Below, one piece after another: positions 13,559-24,741 of a stretch of 64,000 nt of DNA. Positions within the stretch are counted from its first letter, which is position 1, and each line of letters begins with the position of its first letter. Made by a program: the position numbers and the translations under genes. The stretch lies in contig OX485803.1 in NCBI GenBank assembly GCA_950295325.1, positions 33,736,554-33,800,553 of the forward strand, read 5' to 3'. The notes beneath the pieces are model-generated. The model was not told the DNA's origin. It did no database searches and was given only the letters and a program-made list of their open reading frames with translations. The stretch is from Polytrichum commune (lineage: Eukaryota > Streptophyta > Polytrichopsida > Polytrichales > Polytrichaceae).

Positions 13559-14316
13559 GGGCCATTCACGGTTGGGGTACTACTTTTGGCCGTCTAACGG
13601 AAAACGGACTTTTTTGGATAACTTCACATGCTTGGTATGCTTAGATTTGTATTGTGAAGCATATTTTGGATCATACCTACATTTCATACTCCATATCGAG
13701 TACACTGACAAAGTTAATTTAGAAGGAATAGGGTCATCTAAGATATCCTTTTGATTCCTTAAAGGACATTCAGGAGTGTTGTCTTAATTGTTCACCTTAG
13801 GATCAAGGAATGAAAAGGACAACAAGAATCAATCGAAACGATCCCAAATTTTTTCCTCACGCTCATCGTTCAAGTGTGTACCAATAGAACCAAATATGTA
13901 TTGAATAGCAATTGCCCAACTTTACATGTGGCACCAAACATGTCCAAATATACATATACTCACGGCCACACGTAAAAGAAACGTCTAGTATTAGAATTGG
14001 ACAAAAAAATTTATATGAATGGACACATGACACTTTTACCAAGGTACCAAGATACATAATAGGAAATAATTGACCACCAATGCACACCTAAATAGCAAAA
14101 AAATGCCACTGATGTGGCCTAGGGTTTAGGGTTTAGGGTTTAGGGTGATTATTAAATAATAATAAAAATATTTCTTGATAAAGCTTATGAACTATCTACT
14201 TATTTATGTAAAATTTATTGATCAAATAATAGTAAATCATGATAAAAACCAAGATCAATGCGACAAAGTCCTTAAGTCCTTTGTCCCAAAAGTAGTACCC
14301 CAACCGTGAATGGCCC
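13559..14316. mobile_element. 758-bp non-autonomous DNA transposon with 31-bp terminal inverted repeats
   Basis: The left end 13559-13589 begins GGGCCATTCACGGTTGGGGT. The right end 14286-14316 is its exact reverse complement. Both ends are flanked by the same hexamer CACCTG (13553-13558 and 14317-14322), which could be a target-site duplication. The interior has no transposase frame, so the element is non-autonomous. A 6-bp duplication does not fit the commonest plant superfamilies cleanly, so I leave the class open. Confidence 0.82.
14119..14146 (+). repeat. Interstitial plant telomere repeats, (TTTAGGG) about 4 units
   Basis: CTAGGG is followed by three uninterrupted TTTAGGG units. This is the Arabidopsis-type telomere sequence found in most land plants. 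It lies inside the 758-bp TIR element, so it is not a chromosome end. Confidence 0.9.
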
Positions 14317-15740
14317 CACCTGAACATGTTAGACACAAAATGCATTAGGATGCATTTATGTACGACCAACCAAACCTTCACATGTGGCATATCAATAGGT
14401 AAAAAAAAGCATATGGTAATTGACAAATGTCACAGCAGGTGAAAAAAATAAGGTGCTTCACTGAAGCACAAACAACAGAATTGAAACTAATCCAGGTATA
14501 GGCTAATATAAGAAAATGTAGTAAAACCGTGCAGTAAACATTTTCACAGCTAATTTATGAAATTCAACATAGAGAGAAATTATTGGACAAGATTCAGTAG
14601 AATTGGTAACAAATATAACATACAAAATAGGATGAAATGCACTACATACCGTGGCATTCAACTTGACACGTCATTGCCCGCTAATGACGTGGCAGTTAAA
14701 GTCAAAGGGGAAAACAATGTTGAGATGGCCAAATCAACAGAATTGTATTAACAACCGTTTGTTACATATTGTCTAGGTCAACGCATCCTAAGTAACAACC
14801 GCGACCAACGTTTTTCTGTTGAATTTTTGTTGATATGGATGCAGAATTTCTACTAGTGCAAATACACTCACCAAGTTGTCCTATATCCGACACCCTAGTT
14901 AACTAATCATAGCAAAGGAATAGGAAGGCATTCTCATGTCCTTGAAATCATGCTCACCTTGTCATATTTAGAGAGATTATGTTCTTTATTTTCGATGCTT
15001 GCCTCTCCCATGCAAGTGCTTCTCAGTTTCCATCATCAAGGTGGGATTTGCCTGATTCCATCACCTCCCCTCCCTCATTAGTTCACTTCATTAAGAACTT
15101 TGTGAACCCTAACACCCTGGTTTTTGAATATCTTCCCTAGAGCACAGAAAGAGGACACCCTAACGGTATAAGGGCAATTTATCTTAGTAAGTGTGCTTAT
15201 TATATCTTGGCATGAATATGTTCAATAATGTTAGGAGATGTACGCTTATGTTACATAATGACTTATAATTTGACTAAAATGTACATAAATGACACTTGAC
15301 ATTAGGATGTTCGAGAATACCTTCCTCTTACATACTAAATTGTAAACACATGAAACTTGCCATTTTCATGCTCAATGATATCTTTTCCTTGCATACTAAT
15401 ACGCAAAACTAGTATCTCAAGTATCCCCATGTGCTACGCTAAATACCTTATGTTGACAAATAGTATCATTTGGCAATTAGTAGACGAGACGCTTTGAGAT
15501 GTCTAGGCATCTAGTTTAGGCCTTTGGAGATAACAGTATGGAGCCCTCTAACTTATGCACAAAACAGTACCTAGACCATGGTAGAGCTATTCTTTTCCTA
15601 TAATATTTGAATTTTCAATAAACCATTTCAGCAAATTTGAAGACCTCCACAACAATCAACTCTTACTAGTATAGCAGAATTTCTGTCAATATGAAGGTAA
15701 TCTTGCAAATCTCAGCACATGGGCTACAATAATTTCTTAT

Positions 15741-15776
15741 ATATCTATCTATAGATAGATAGACAGATAGATAGAT
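15741..15776. repeat. TAGA/TCTA microsatellite
   Basis: ATCTATCTATAGATAGATAG and following GATA units form a short palindromic tetranucleotide tract downstream of receptor B. Confidence 0.85.
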
Positions 15777-15946
15777 GTGCATTGTAGAAATGGTGATTGG
15801 TTCGAGACCCAAGAAGTTTGATTTGAGAAAAGTTCTCCACATGTCATATCCACAGCGGTAGGGACTTTGTTGAATCCCATGTGGACATCATTTTCTGGCA
15901 TTCGTAGTGTTGGACCAAATAAGATAGTCCTGTTTTCTTCAATTTC

Positions 15947-18900
15947 TCATTCTTCATTGTCAGAAACTATTTCACATGAAGCACGGTTAATACGAGAACT
16001 ACTAGCCATATCAGGGGACGGACGATGAGTTGACAAAGAAGCGATGCCCAAGGATATAGGAGATGCAGTTGACTCTTCTCCATCAGCAACCAGTTTTGCA
16101 AATTCGAGTTGCTTAATCACTTCGGTCATTTCTGGCCGATCCTTGCGCTCATTCTGTACACATTGGATAGCTATTCCCAACACTATCTTTACACTTTCAG
16201 CAGGTGGCCGTGATTTTGCAAGCGTCGGATCCAGAATGGCTTCATCTAAATTCTCTTCCCAAAGAGCCTCGCGAACCTGTGTACATGTAATATGAGATAG
16301 ACAAGCTTAGTACCTTTAAGGTATGTGGGCCTTGCATGGTCGCTCAAGTTCTTAATTGAGGGGACGCACACACACACGAGTGGAAGGTATATATACGAGT
16401 GGATGTTCTATGACAAGGATTCTAATCAGGAATGAACATGACACAAACATGTTCTACAATGAGATTGGACAATGTGCTCAAAATATAATGCACCATTCTA
16501 GGTTTAATAGTCAACACAATTGGGACAGTCTATGTGATTATTTAAAGAGAAAGTATTCTTCAATTTGAACTTTTGTAATCTTGCATTTCTCCTCAAACTT
16601 GGAAACTTGAAATGACGAGTTATTTGTGATTCATAACTAATATTCAATTAAGGAAAATATTGATCCAATCAAATCAGATCTAACCTGATCCAAACAATCA
16701 AAATTGTTTGTGGAGTTGAAAGTGCCCACAATGCACCCACATACCTTAGTTGTTAGATGTTGGGATTATTCTCTCTCATTGATCTACATGTATCTAATAT
16801 ATAAAGCTTGAAACTCCCATGATTTTATAAGATACACACCAAACTTTTTCAAACACCTACTTTTGGGTATAATACGATTGATATTGACATATAACAAACA
16901 CTAGCAACATTATTTTGAGGCTCAATGAGACTGCTCATTGGTTGGGATAGCCAAAAAGTCAAAGCTCAACTGGTACTCAACACTACCCGCTTTGTGCACA
17001 CCTATTTAATAAGAAGCTTGCATATTTGCTATTTGAATATTTCTCAAAAGTTGTCATGTGGATCTCATTCTTTAAGAATTGGATTCGTACAAGACTTTCT
17101 AATCACTGCATAATTTCCAGAATTTATTGCACATCAGAAGAGACCAAACCTCCTGGAAGTAACTGTAGTAGGCTCGTCCATCTTAAGACTGTTAACATAT
17201 ACATTGACATTTGATGAGTCATTATAGGTCAGGATCTGTGAAAAAAGTGTGAAAATGAAACAGAACTGGAAAGGGGAATCTTACTGTTTCACGTAGTATC
17301 CAGTTCCTGAGATCATATTGTTGGTGTCCAAAATCTTTTGGCTGTTTACCGGTTATCAGTTCTAGAAGGACAAGGCCAAAGCCAAAGACATCACCCTCTT
17401 TCGACCATCTGGAATCCCTTGCATGCCTGCATAATTCCAAAGCTTAGAGGTATTAGAGTTGACAGATCAATCAATGTAAGTCAATTTTATGTTCATTCTA
17501 GGTGAGGTATAACATATGACCTAATTTGCACATAAAGTGGGTTCGTAGATTTGGGTTCATGATGGTTTGGATGATAAGGAATCAGGATTTACACAATGTG
17601 AATCATACTTTTAAGGAATCTTGATCTTGAATCAAATAACGGCCTAGGGGAAGACATACGCTGGGTCAAGATATTGAGTTGTATCTTCGCCATAAGGATG
17701 CGCTGCACCTCCACCAACATCCTGAATAGAATGTGGATTTTCTTCTGTGATTTCTCTTGATAACTCAAAGTTGGTTACTTTGGCAATTTCATTCGCAGTG
17801 ATGTTTTTGGTTGCCTCTTGAGCCGAAAGATCGCTGACTAAGATGTTGGCACTTCTCACATCACAGTGGATTATGGGGAGTTTGCATTGTGTATGAAGGT
17901 AGTTCAAACCTGCTAGATATCAATTCACTTCTTAGCAAATAACAAATTTATATAGCCACAATCCATCCACCCACCCAATGTTAGAATTTACAGTGAGAAA
18001 ATGCTATGTATATCATGATGAGCTTAAACCAAAAAGTCTAGATCACATCACTATAGCTGGAAACTGAAGTGGTCAGCTCAGTTTACCTTGTGATGTATTA
18101 AGAGCAATTTGAAGTCGCGTTAGCCAATTTAGATTTGGATTTTTCTCTGTTGATAGAAAGACCACCAAGAGTATAAAAAAAATGACTGGACTGGGAATAC
18201 ACTACACTAAATATGATATTTAGTGTGACTTACTATTTGGAATTACGCAATGCTATATCTATTTACTGTACATCTCATATTTTATCAACAAATTGATAGT
18301 TTGAACATTATAGAACATTGACAACGTTACTTGGTAAAAAAAAGTTTCTAATAGTAAAAAGATGTAGCACCGTGTAAATCCAAATAGTAAGTCACACTAA
18401 ATATCATATTTGGTATATAAAATTAGTGGATTTAATGTCATATCCATTAGAAAACTTTGCGACATTCTAAGTTTCCACTAAATGATATTCGTGACATTAA
18501 TGTGCTCAAAACACAGTCAAAACGCATGAGTGCTAGGCATTGAAGTGAAGACTTGAAACTACTTATCACTGTAGTCTTAGGGGTCATTCACACCAACTTG
18601 ACCAATACACTACTTTACTTTTATATTTATTGTCCAAGAGTTATTGCAAATCTGCTCAAAGTGTCAAAGCAATACCTTTGAGATAGTAGTCAAGAGAGCG
18701 GTTTTGGAAAAACTCCTCATAAATCAGTACAAGCATTCCATTTCCATCATAGGAATAGCCTTTTAAGGAGACCAAACTTTTGTGATGCACCCTTGAATAT
18801 ATAGAAACCTACCACATCAAGCACATTAAGTGAATGAGCATCCCTCAACCTCAACACTTCCAATTGTATATCTACATCACAGTCAAAAATCTTGTTGAAG

Positions 18901-21900
18901 TGTACTTTTATTGCTAAGCTCCTTATTGAACCACCTCTAGACGAGGAATCAAAAGCCATTGCAACAAGAATCATGGGCGGATACCATACTCCTCAATGTT
19001 GAATCAAAGTCATCCCAGTAATTACTCTATATGTGCTAGGTTGTCTAGTATGCCCATTTAGACAAATAGGTTAACATATCCCAAGAGGGGGGGGGGACAT
19101 TTCATTGGAAACCTAAATGACATGCGTGGGTATGAATCAAAAACCCATGTATATGAGATATTTATAGAGAAAACAAATGTGTACATCCTAATGGTAGGCT
19201 TTAAAATAGGCTCAAGCATTTATTCTAAGATTTTTAATTTAATTTGATAAATGCCTCCACTACATACACAAAATTTAAATCACAAAATAAATGACCCTTT
19301 ACAACATATACAGAACCCTACAAGAATGGATGGGGTAGTCATTGGGGACCATTGCCATATGACAATAAGGCATGAAAACATACATATTAATGAAACTAGA
19401 ACATCTATTGTCAATTTTCCTAAACCTTAAAGCCCCTTTTGTACATCTACCTTTAGTTCGAAATTCTGAATATCCTTTTTTAATGTATGCACTAAAGAAA
19501 AACAACACCTCTCCCTTATGTATACTATGTACACTAATGCCTCAAATGCTACCCCTTTCCACACTCACATCAATTCATACATGTTATAAAGAGTCAACCC
19601 CCCTAGATTTCATAAAGACTCATGTTTGACGCAATATTACCAATTAAAAATAAAAAATCATCAATCAAATGCGATGACAATATCTATAAGTATACCAAGT
19701 CTTTATTTTAAACCTATGGAGAGCTAAAAATAAAAGCATGATAACTATTGAAAGGAGTGTCAAAGATTGTCGAAAAGTGTAACACGTGACACTACTTGGG
19801 TCCACCTTATCGTGGTTGGACTCTTGTCTCTCCCCCGCCGCCCCCCCCCCCCCCCCCCCCAAAAAAAAAAAAAACAAAAAAAAAACAACAACAATGTTAC
19901 GGTAAGTCCTCTTGAACTAGGAAAATCATGGACATTGCCAAAAAAACTCTTAATGAAGGTTGCATGAAGTACCCACGACATGATGGAATTGGACAAACAT
20001 TATCATGTATACCAACAAAACGAGGGTCCACGATTGCATGGGAAAAATCACCTCATTTTTGAGCTTCTGGTTGTGAACTGGGTCATTGGCAGATTGCCTT
20101 CGGACAATCACTTTGGTTCCACAAACTTGTGCTTCTTCCAGGTTTTCAGTTCTGTTTATTTCTTCAGTATGCCCTCGGGCGGTGGTCTTCTCAGGCTCCA
20201 TGGTTCCTATATAGACTTGTTCAAATTGACCCACTTCCTTCAAATCTGCATTTCTAATTATCTCTTCGACTTTTTGGAATCTCCATTCTTTTGTGCCTAC
20301 AATGAACACATGGCTCACTCAGTTAATAATTTATAACATACATATGTCACAGTGCTCAAGTGGCCGACTTACTGATTGAAAAATCATTTTGCAAATCAAT
20401 TACAGACACATTATTTTGACAACGCAAAGATCTTTCTGACTTACAGCATGTAGTATTTGGGAAAGCAGCAATTTTATTGATATATTTTGGACAAGGCTGG
20501 AACCTCGTGATTCTAGTGACTTCCGTTGCCAACATTTATAGATATCCTGGAGTATATATGTATACAATATTTTTCATCACCTTTTCTGAGTTGAGGTTGT
20601 TGATGTACTTTCCAATAAAGGATGCTCAAGTAACTGACTTCTAGAACCAACACCACACCTAGTAAAACTAGGATGCCACCCAATATGATGTTCATAACTG
20701 TAGCTGTTGTTGGTGGTGGCTTGAGTGTAATATTTCTCAATAATGTGTTCCCTGGAGAATACCTAAGGCCAGTCCAACATCCTAGTTTTAGAATCCGGAT
20801 CAAGTGGTGCACTGTTTAGAGACGTCAGTGACCTACGAAAACTTACAATTCATGAACATGTTTTAAGTTAACAAACAAAACAATGTCGTAGAATTTTGGA
20901 AATAACTGTTTTGGTAATTTGGAGAGGGTTAAAACCAATTCTGTACCTGATGTTCATGTCGGTTCTTGCAAGAAGATTTTCAGGAATATCTCCACTGAAA
21001 TTATTGTTCTCCATAAATCTGTTTGAAAATCATAAGTTGTCCATGCAAATGGTGAGTTACTCATGACCTCATTGTCCAAATTTTTGAATCAAACAGATTG
21101 AAATGTAACTAGTATATTAATGAGGATCAACAGAAATCACCAATAAGTTTATGAGTTGTCAATCGCCAAGTTGCTCTAATGTTGAACATATATATTTAGG
21201 TTACAAAACGTAAGACTCTGGAAGAGTATGTTTGTGATCTCAAGCACTAAGAAGAGTATGTAGTTAGAGGAGAAACATTATGTTGTCACATGATTGCTCA
21301 CAGTTCAGTCAAGTGCGTCAGTGTTGCCAACCAATCCGGTAGAGGCCCACTCAGCATGTTGTCTTGCAAATGCCTGAATATTTACAAAATATTAGAATTA
21401 AGCTGCTCAACTATCACCATGAAGACATGCATTGTAATAATTGACATTTCTACCACAATGTAGTAGCAGACTGACCACTGCCTACTCAAGTATATTTCAA
21501 ACAAGTTAATTTGAATCTCTCCAACACCTTAATTAACGTGAACCAATGGCACTAATAGAACAGTTTGTGATTCGATAACTCACAATACTTTCAGTTTTGT
21601 TAGCACACTCAGATCAGGCATTGATCCAGTCAATGAATTGTTGTCAAGAAATCTGCACATCATATCAAATATCATTGCACCTCATTTAATCATCCACTTT
21701 CTTTAGTACACACATTTTAATCAATCTTTTGAATACCCACACGTAGTGTGCATCATGTTTCATGATTATATTCATTTTTTGGACCATGAACCTGAACTTT
21801 GATGTGGAATAACTAAAAAAGACATCAGAAAGGTTCCATAAATTACAAGCTTGTGAGATCCAGAAGGTTAGCAAAGCTGGAGGAGATTGTGCCACCAACT

Positions 21901-24741
21901 TGGTACCCTGACAAGTCCCTGCCAAGAGTCAGCATAAGTATTAGGGTTCAATATATAGTATACTTATTAAGGAAAGATCATCGCTTTAAGGATACTTGTA
22001 TGGGCTTTGTATTCAACTCATGATGAATCTCACAAAGACATTCAGTTCCTGGGCAAAACTTTTGAAGAACTCTATCTGTTCTGAGGTAAACTACCAATCG
22101 TTTTACAACAATAAATTGATCAAATTTTCACTGCAATTAAAAATGGCTCAAGGCAGTTGGAACCCACACAGCAACAATCACAGGGTGACTTGATATATCT
22201 GACGTGCCACAAGTCACCCAAGGATGTGGGCTTGGAAGACACGGATCACCAGTCCATACAGACAGACTCGATGTGTTAACCTTGATTGCATCAATGGCAA
22301 GCCCTGCAGTAATTAGAAAACAATCCATAGCTAAGTTACATATAGATTTCAAGTGACCTCTATACAAATATTAGGTCACCACAACTTCCTGCTGCTCCAA
22401 AATTCAGACTATCATAGGTCACGCTGTTCATGAGACATAAAGGATCGAATTTGAAATGGTGAATGTGAACTCACCATCCCTGTCTAAAGTTTTGACAGCT
22501 GTAGGGGCTGTGATTGCATAAATCTCCAGGGCATTTACAAGGGGACCCAGCTGAGAAGTCAAACTTGGGTACAAATTTATGGTACTCGAAACCGGAAATC
22601 CAAAACCAGCCCATGTGGAATTAGTAGCAGAGAATAGCCCACCAGCTAAGATATAAATATCAACATAGAAATCTATATAGCCTGGCACATGTACGTAGAA
22701 TCCTCGGGAGCCTATATTCGTTAATGTTGGATCCAGCTCTGCAAAGTAGAGAACCATGTATGCAAGGATGCCATTGGGTCCATCATTCAAAAACCTAATT
22801 GTCATGTTGCCATTTGTGGTGAAGGCAGTTTGAAATAGCCCCTCAGGAGTGTGAGCCGCATAGCTCCAAAGGTTGATTGTTTGGTTTGCAGTCAATTTTT
22901 GTAAAGGAGCAGTACAAAGCAAATAAGAGGTATTCAACCCTTCATTTGACCACCATCTGTCATACGTATCACGGTTGGGATTTCTGCAAACATAAGTAAG
23001 CAAAGATCAATTTAGCATGAATCAACAATATTGCTCCATCCAATGTTTTCACATAGGTAGGTCCCTAGCTACTACAGAGGCTCCAGCTCAGGGCCACTGG
23101 ATGCTTACAATCTAGAACTGACCTATCTGAATGCAAAGTACACTTTACTATGGTGTGATTTGGATATCTAAGTGAATGCATGGTCAATAATCAACACAAA
23201 TTAGGGTATCAAAGAACCTACCCGTGGGTATCAATATTGTAATATCAGTCAAATATTGATCTTTGGTGGGTATATCAAGCTGAGAGAATCTCTGTATATC
23301 TGAGTTGTTATTTTGTCAATACTGTTCTTAACCATATTGATACTAAGGTGATTTCATCCAGGTATGCAGGTTCTTACATGGTATATAGACCCAAATGAGA
23401 TCAAAACCCTAAAACACTGTCCAATACCCATATCCTGCTGGACCTGTCAAAAAATGTGAAATACTCATAATAGATACCCGAATGGTATGAAACAAAAGAC
23501 GATTTTAGTGATGTAACACTGGTGTGTACTTATTTGAAATTTGTTTTATTAAACTTACCTTTGAGTAGTGTTTCCACCAAAACTTAGCCTGTGTTGCAGC
23601 ATCATAAATTGTCCTGCGCTCAAGTAGTCACTGAACGAAGGATACTCAGGTCCGGGCCGCAAGGATATAGCAGAAATGAAAGGGTTCCCATACTCAGATA
23701 AAGATGCATTTTGTGTGAGACATAGAAAAATAATACTGTTTTGTGATCTCACTGTGAATTCAGGCTTGTCAAATGTTGATCCAGTGGGGTCAACAGTAAT
23801 GTTGGCAACTATGGTTCCATCTATGGCCATCGAGAACCTTGGGGGACTTGGAGCATTGTCGTAGGATGCATCATACAAGAAAGAGGCCCGAAGAAGGTAC
23901 GTTTGGTTTGGCATCACAGGCAAACTATAGCAGTTCTTTGCTTGACTATCATTGAAGAATCTCAAGGTTCTAAGCTCAGGATAATTATCCAAAATTGTTG
24001 TCTGTGGACTAGAAATATTTGCATAATTTACCCCAGTGGTTATGAATGCTGCATCAGGAAGCCATGTCACTCCTGTGTAGTTGTCACTCCTATTGGCTGT
24101 TGCACCACAATCAATGTAAATCCATCCTGGCAAATAATCTGGCAGATGAGATCACACACGGTTGAAAAATCATTTTCTTGTCAGTCGAGGCAATTAATTT
24201 CCTTCTCCAACAAGTGGAAGCTCTCAACATTAGAGAAAAATTGGACTCAACACAGATATACAAAAGAAAGATCATCGTCATCATCATCATGTGATTTTCT
24301 ACATCTGTTTCACCAACAAATTAAAGGATTCCACTTCAAGTAGGCAAGCATCTTGAACCTCTGGTGCATGTAGTTCTCAAATGCAGGTAAAACAATAATT
24401 CTGAATATCTAATTGAATCTTTCAATACTAATACATAAACCTCTTGAATTAACTATGATCATATGGTCCATAACCAAGACGTGACTTTGATCTTATAAAT
24501 AATGTAGTGCAAACCAAGAGTTGCACTGAGTATGAGTCTCATCTATAGTCCTTGTAAATAGATGTAGTCTTGAAAAGTGATTCATGGAGACTCTTGCAAC
24601 TCTACAGATTTATCATAATTTATGCAAAGTGAAGTGATCATAACCTGGCACCGCCCACACTCCTGGAACAATGCAGAGAGTGTACAGGTGACTCAGAAAT
24701 GCAATAAAGATCACTCCTGCAACTCCCACACATCTTTCCAT
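15947..24741 (-). CDS. Receptor B: malectin-like LRR receptor pseudokinase, 15 exons
   Basis: This is a predicted membrane receptor of 978 aa, parallel to receptor A exon by exon. Exons are 24741-24645, 24126-23559, 22983-22475, 22303-22168, 21918-21847, 21652-21584, 21373-21302, 21018-20947, 20762-20581, 20296-20052, 18808-18676, 18146-18087, 17909-17660, 17426-17285 and 16276-15947 (GT-AG, 2937 nt). The order is signal peptide 1-32, malectin-like region to about 391, WTGDPC at 408-413, four LRR exons, a membrane helix at about 554-582 and a kinase-like domain from 593. The kinase motifs are broken: EVGQFEQVY replaces the Gly loop, VIVR658 replaces VAIK, HCDVR (753-757) replaces HRDLK, and NFE (785-787) replaces DFG. 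There is an insertion between the last two, and DPA replaces DPE. It should not catalyse phosphotransfer. The frame is intact throughout, so it looks like a working pseudokinase rather than a dead gene. Confidence 0.85.
18205..18413. mobile_element. MITE copy 1, palindrome-ended family
   Basis: The element starts CACTAAATAT, G, ATATTTAGTG and ends with the near reverse complement. Subterminal GTGACTTACTATTTGG is matched inverted near the right end. It is 209 bp and flanked by TA on both sides, suggesting a Tc1/mariner (Stowaway-like) origin. It lies in the intron between exons 11 and 12 of receptor B. Confidence 0.85.
18858..19020 (-). pseudogene. Relic kinase N-lobe exon inside receptor B intron 10
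   Basis: The frame reads GGSIRSLAIKVHFNKIFDCD and then VDIQLE, followed by a GTG donor-like site. This aligns with the VAVK-to-NE segment of receptor A exon 10, and it keeps a lysine where the used exon 10 has arginine. Upstream, the WDDFDSTLRSM part is in another frame and ends in TGA, so the exon cannot splice in frame. It is best read as the remains of a duplicated kinase N-lobe exon. Confidence 0.5.
19841..19874. repeat. C20/A14 homopolymer junction
   Basis: About 20 C residues run directly into 14 A residues, followed by A-rich sequence. It lies in intron 10 of receptor B. Its exact length may be a sequencing or assembly estimate. Confidence 0.85.
23161..23523 (-). repeat. Dispersed repeat, copy 2 (inverted relative to 1540-1882)
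   Basis: This is the second copy of the repeat at 1540-1882, in the opposite orientation and inside the intron between exons 2 and 3 of receptor B. The best matching blocks are CATACCATTCGGGTA, TTTGGGTCTA(T/C)ATACCATG and TTAGTATCAATATGGTT, read on the minus strand. Confidence 0.7.

Larger units (their letters stand above)
10555..15946. other. Spacer between the two receptor genes
   Basis: It presumably contains the receptor A promoter (left end) and the receptor B 3' flank (right end). It holds a foldback hairpin (12168-12396), a possible small coding fragment (12749-12826), a TIR element (13559-14316) and a TAGA microsatellite (15741-15776). Several open frames, the largest at 10930-11337 on the minus strand, show no recognisable domain. 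Confidence 0.6.

Noticed and set aside
13180..13569. 129-codon minus-strand frame
   Set aside because: It runs into the TIR of the 758-bp element and shows no recognisable family.
14119..14146. Chromosome end suggested by TTTAGGG repeats
   Set aside because: Only about four units, unique sequence on both sides, and lying within a transposon.
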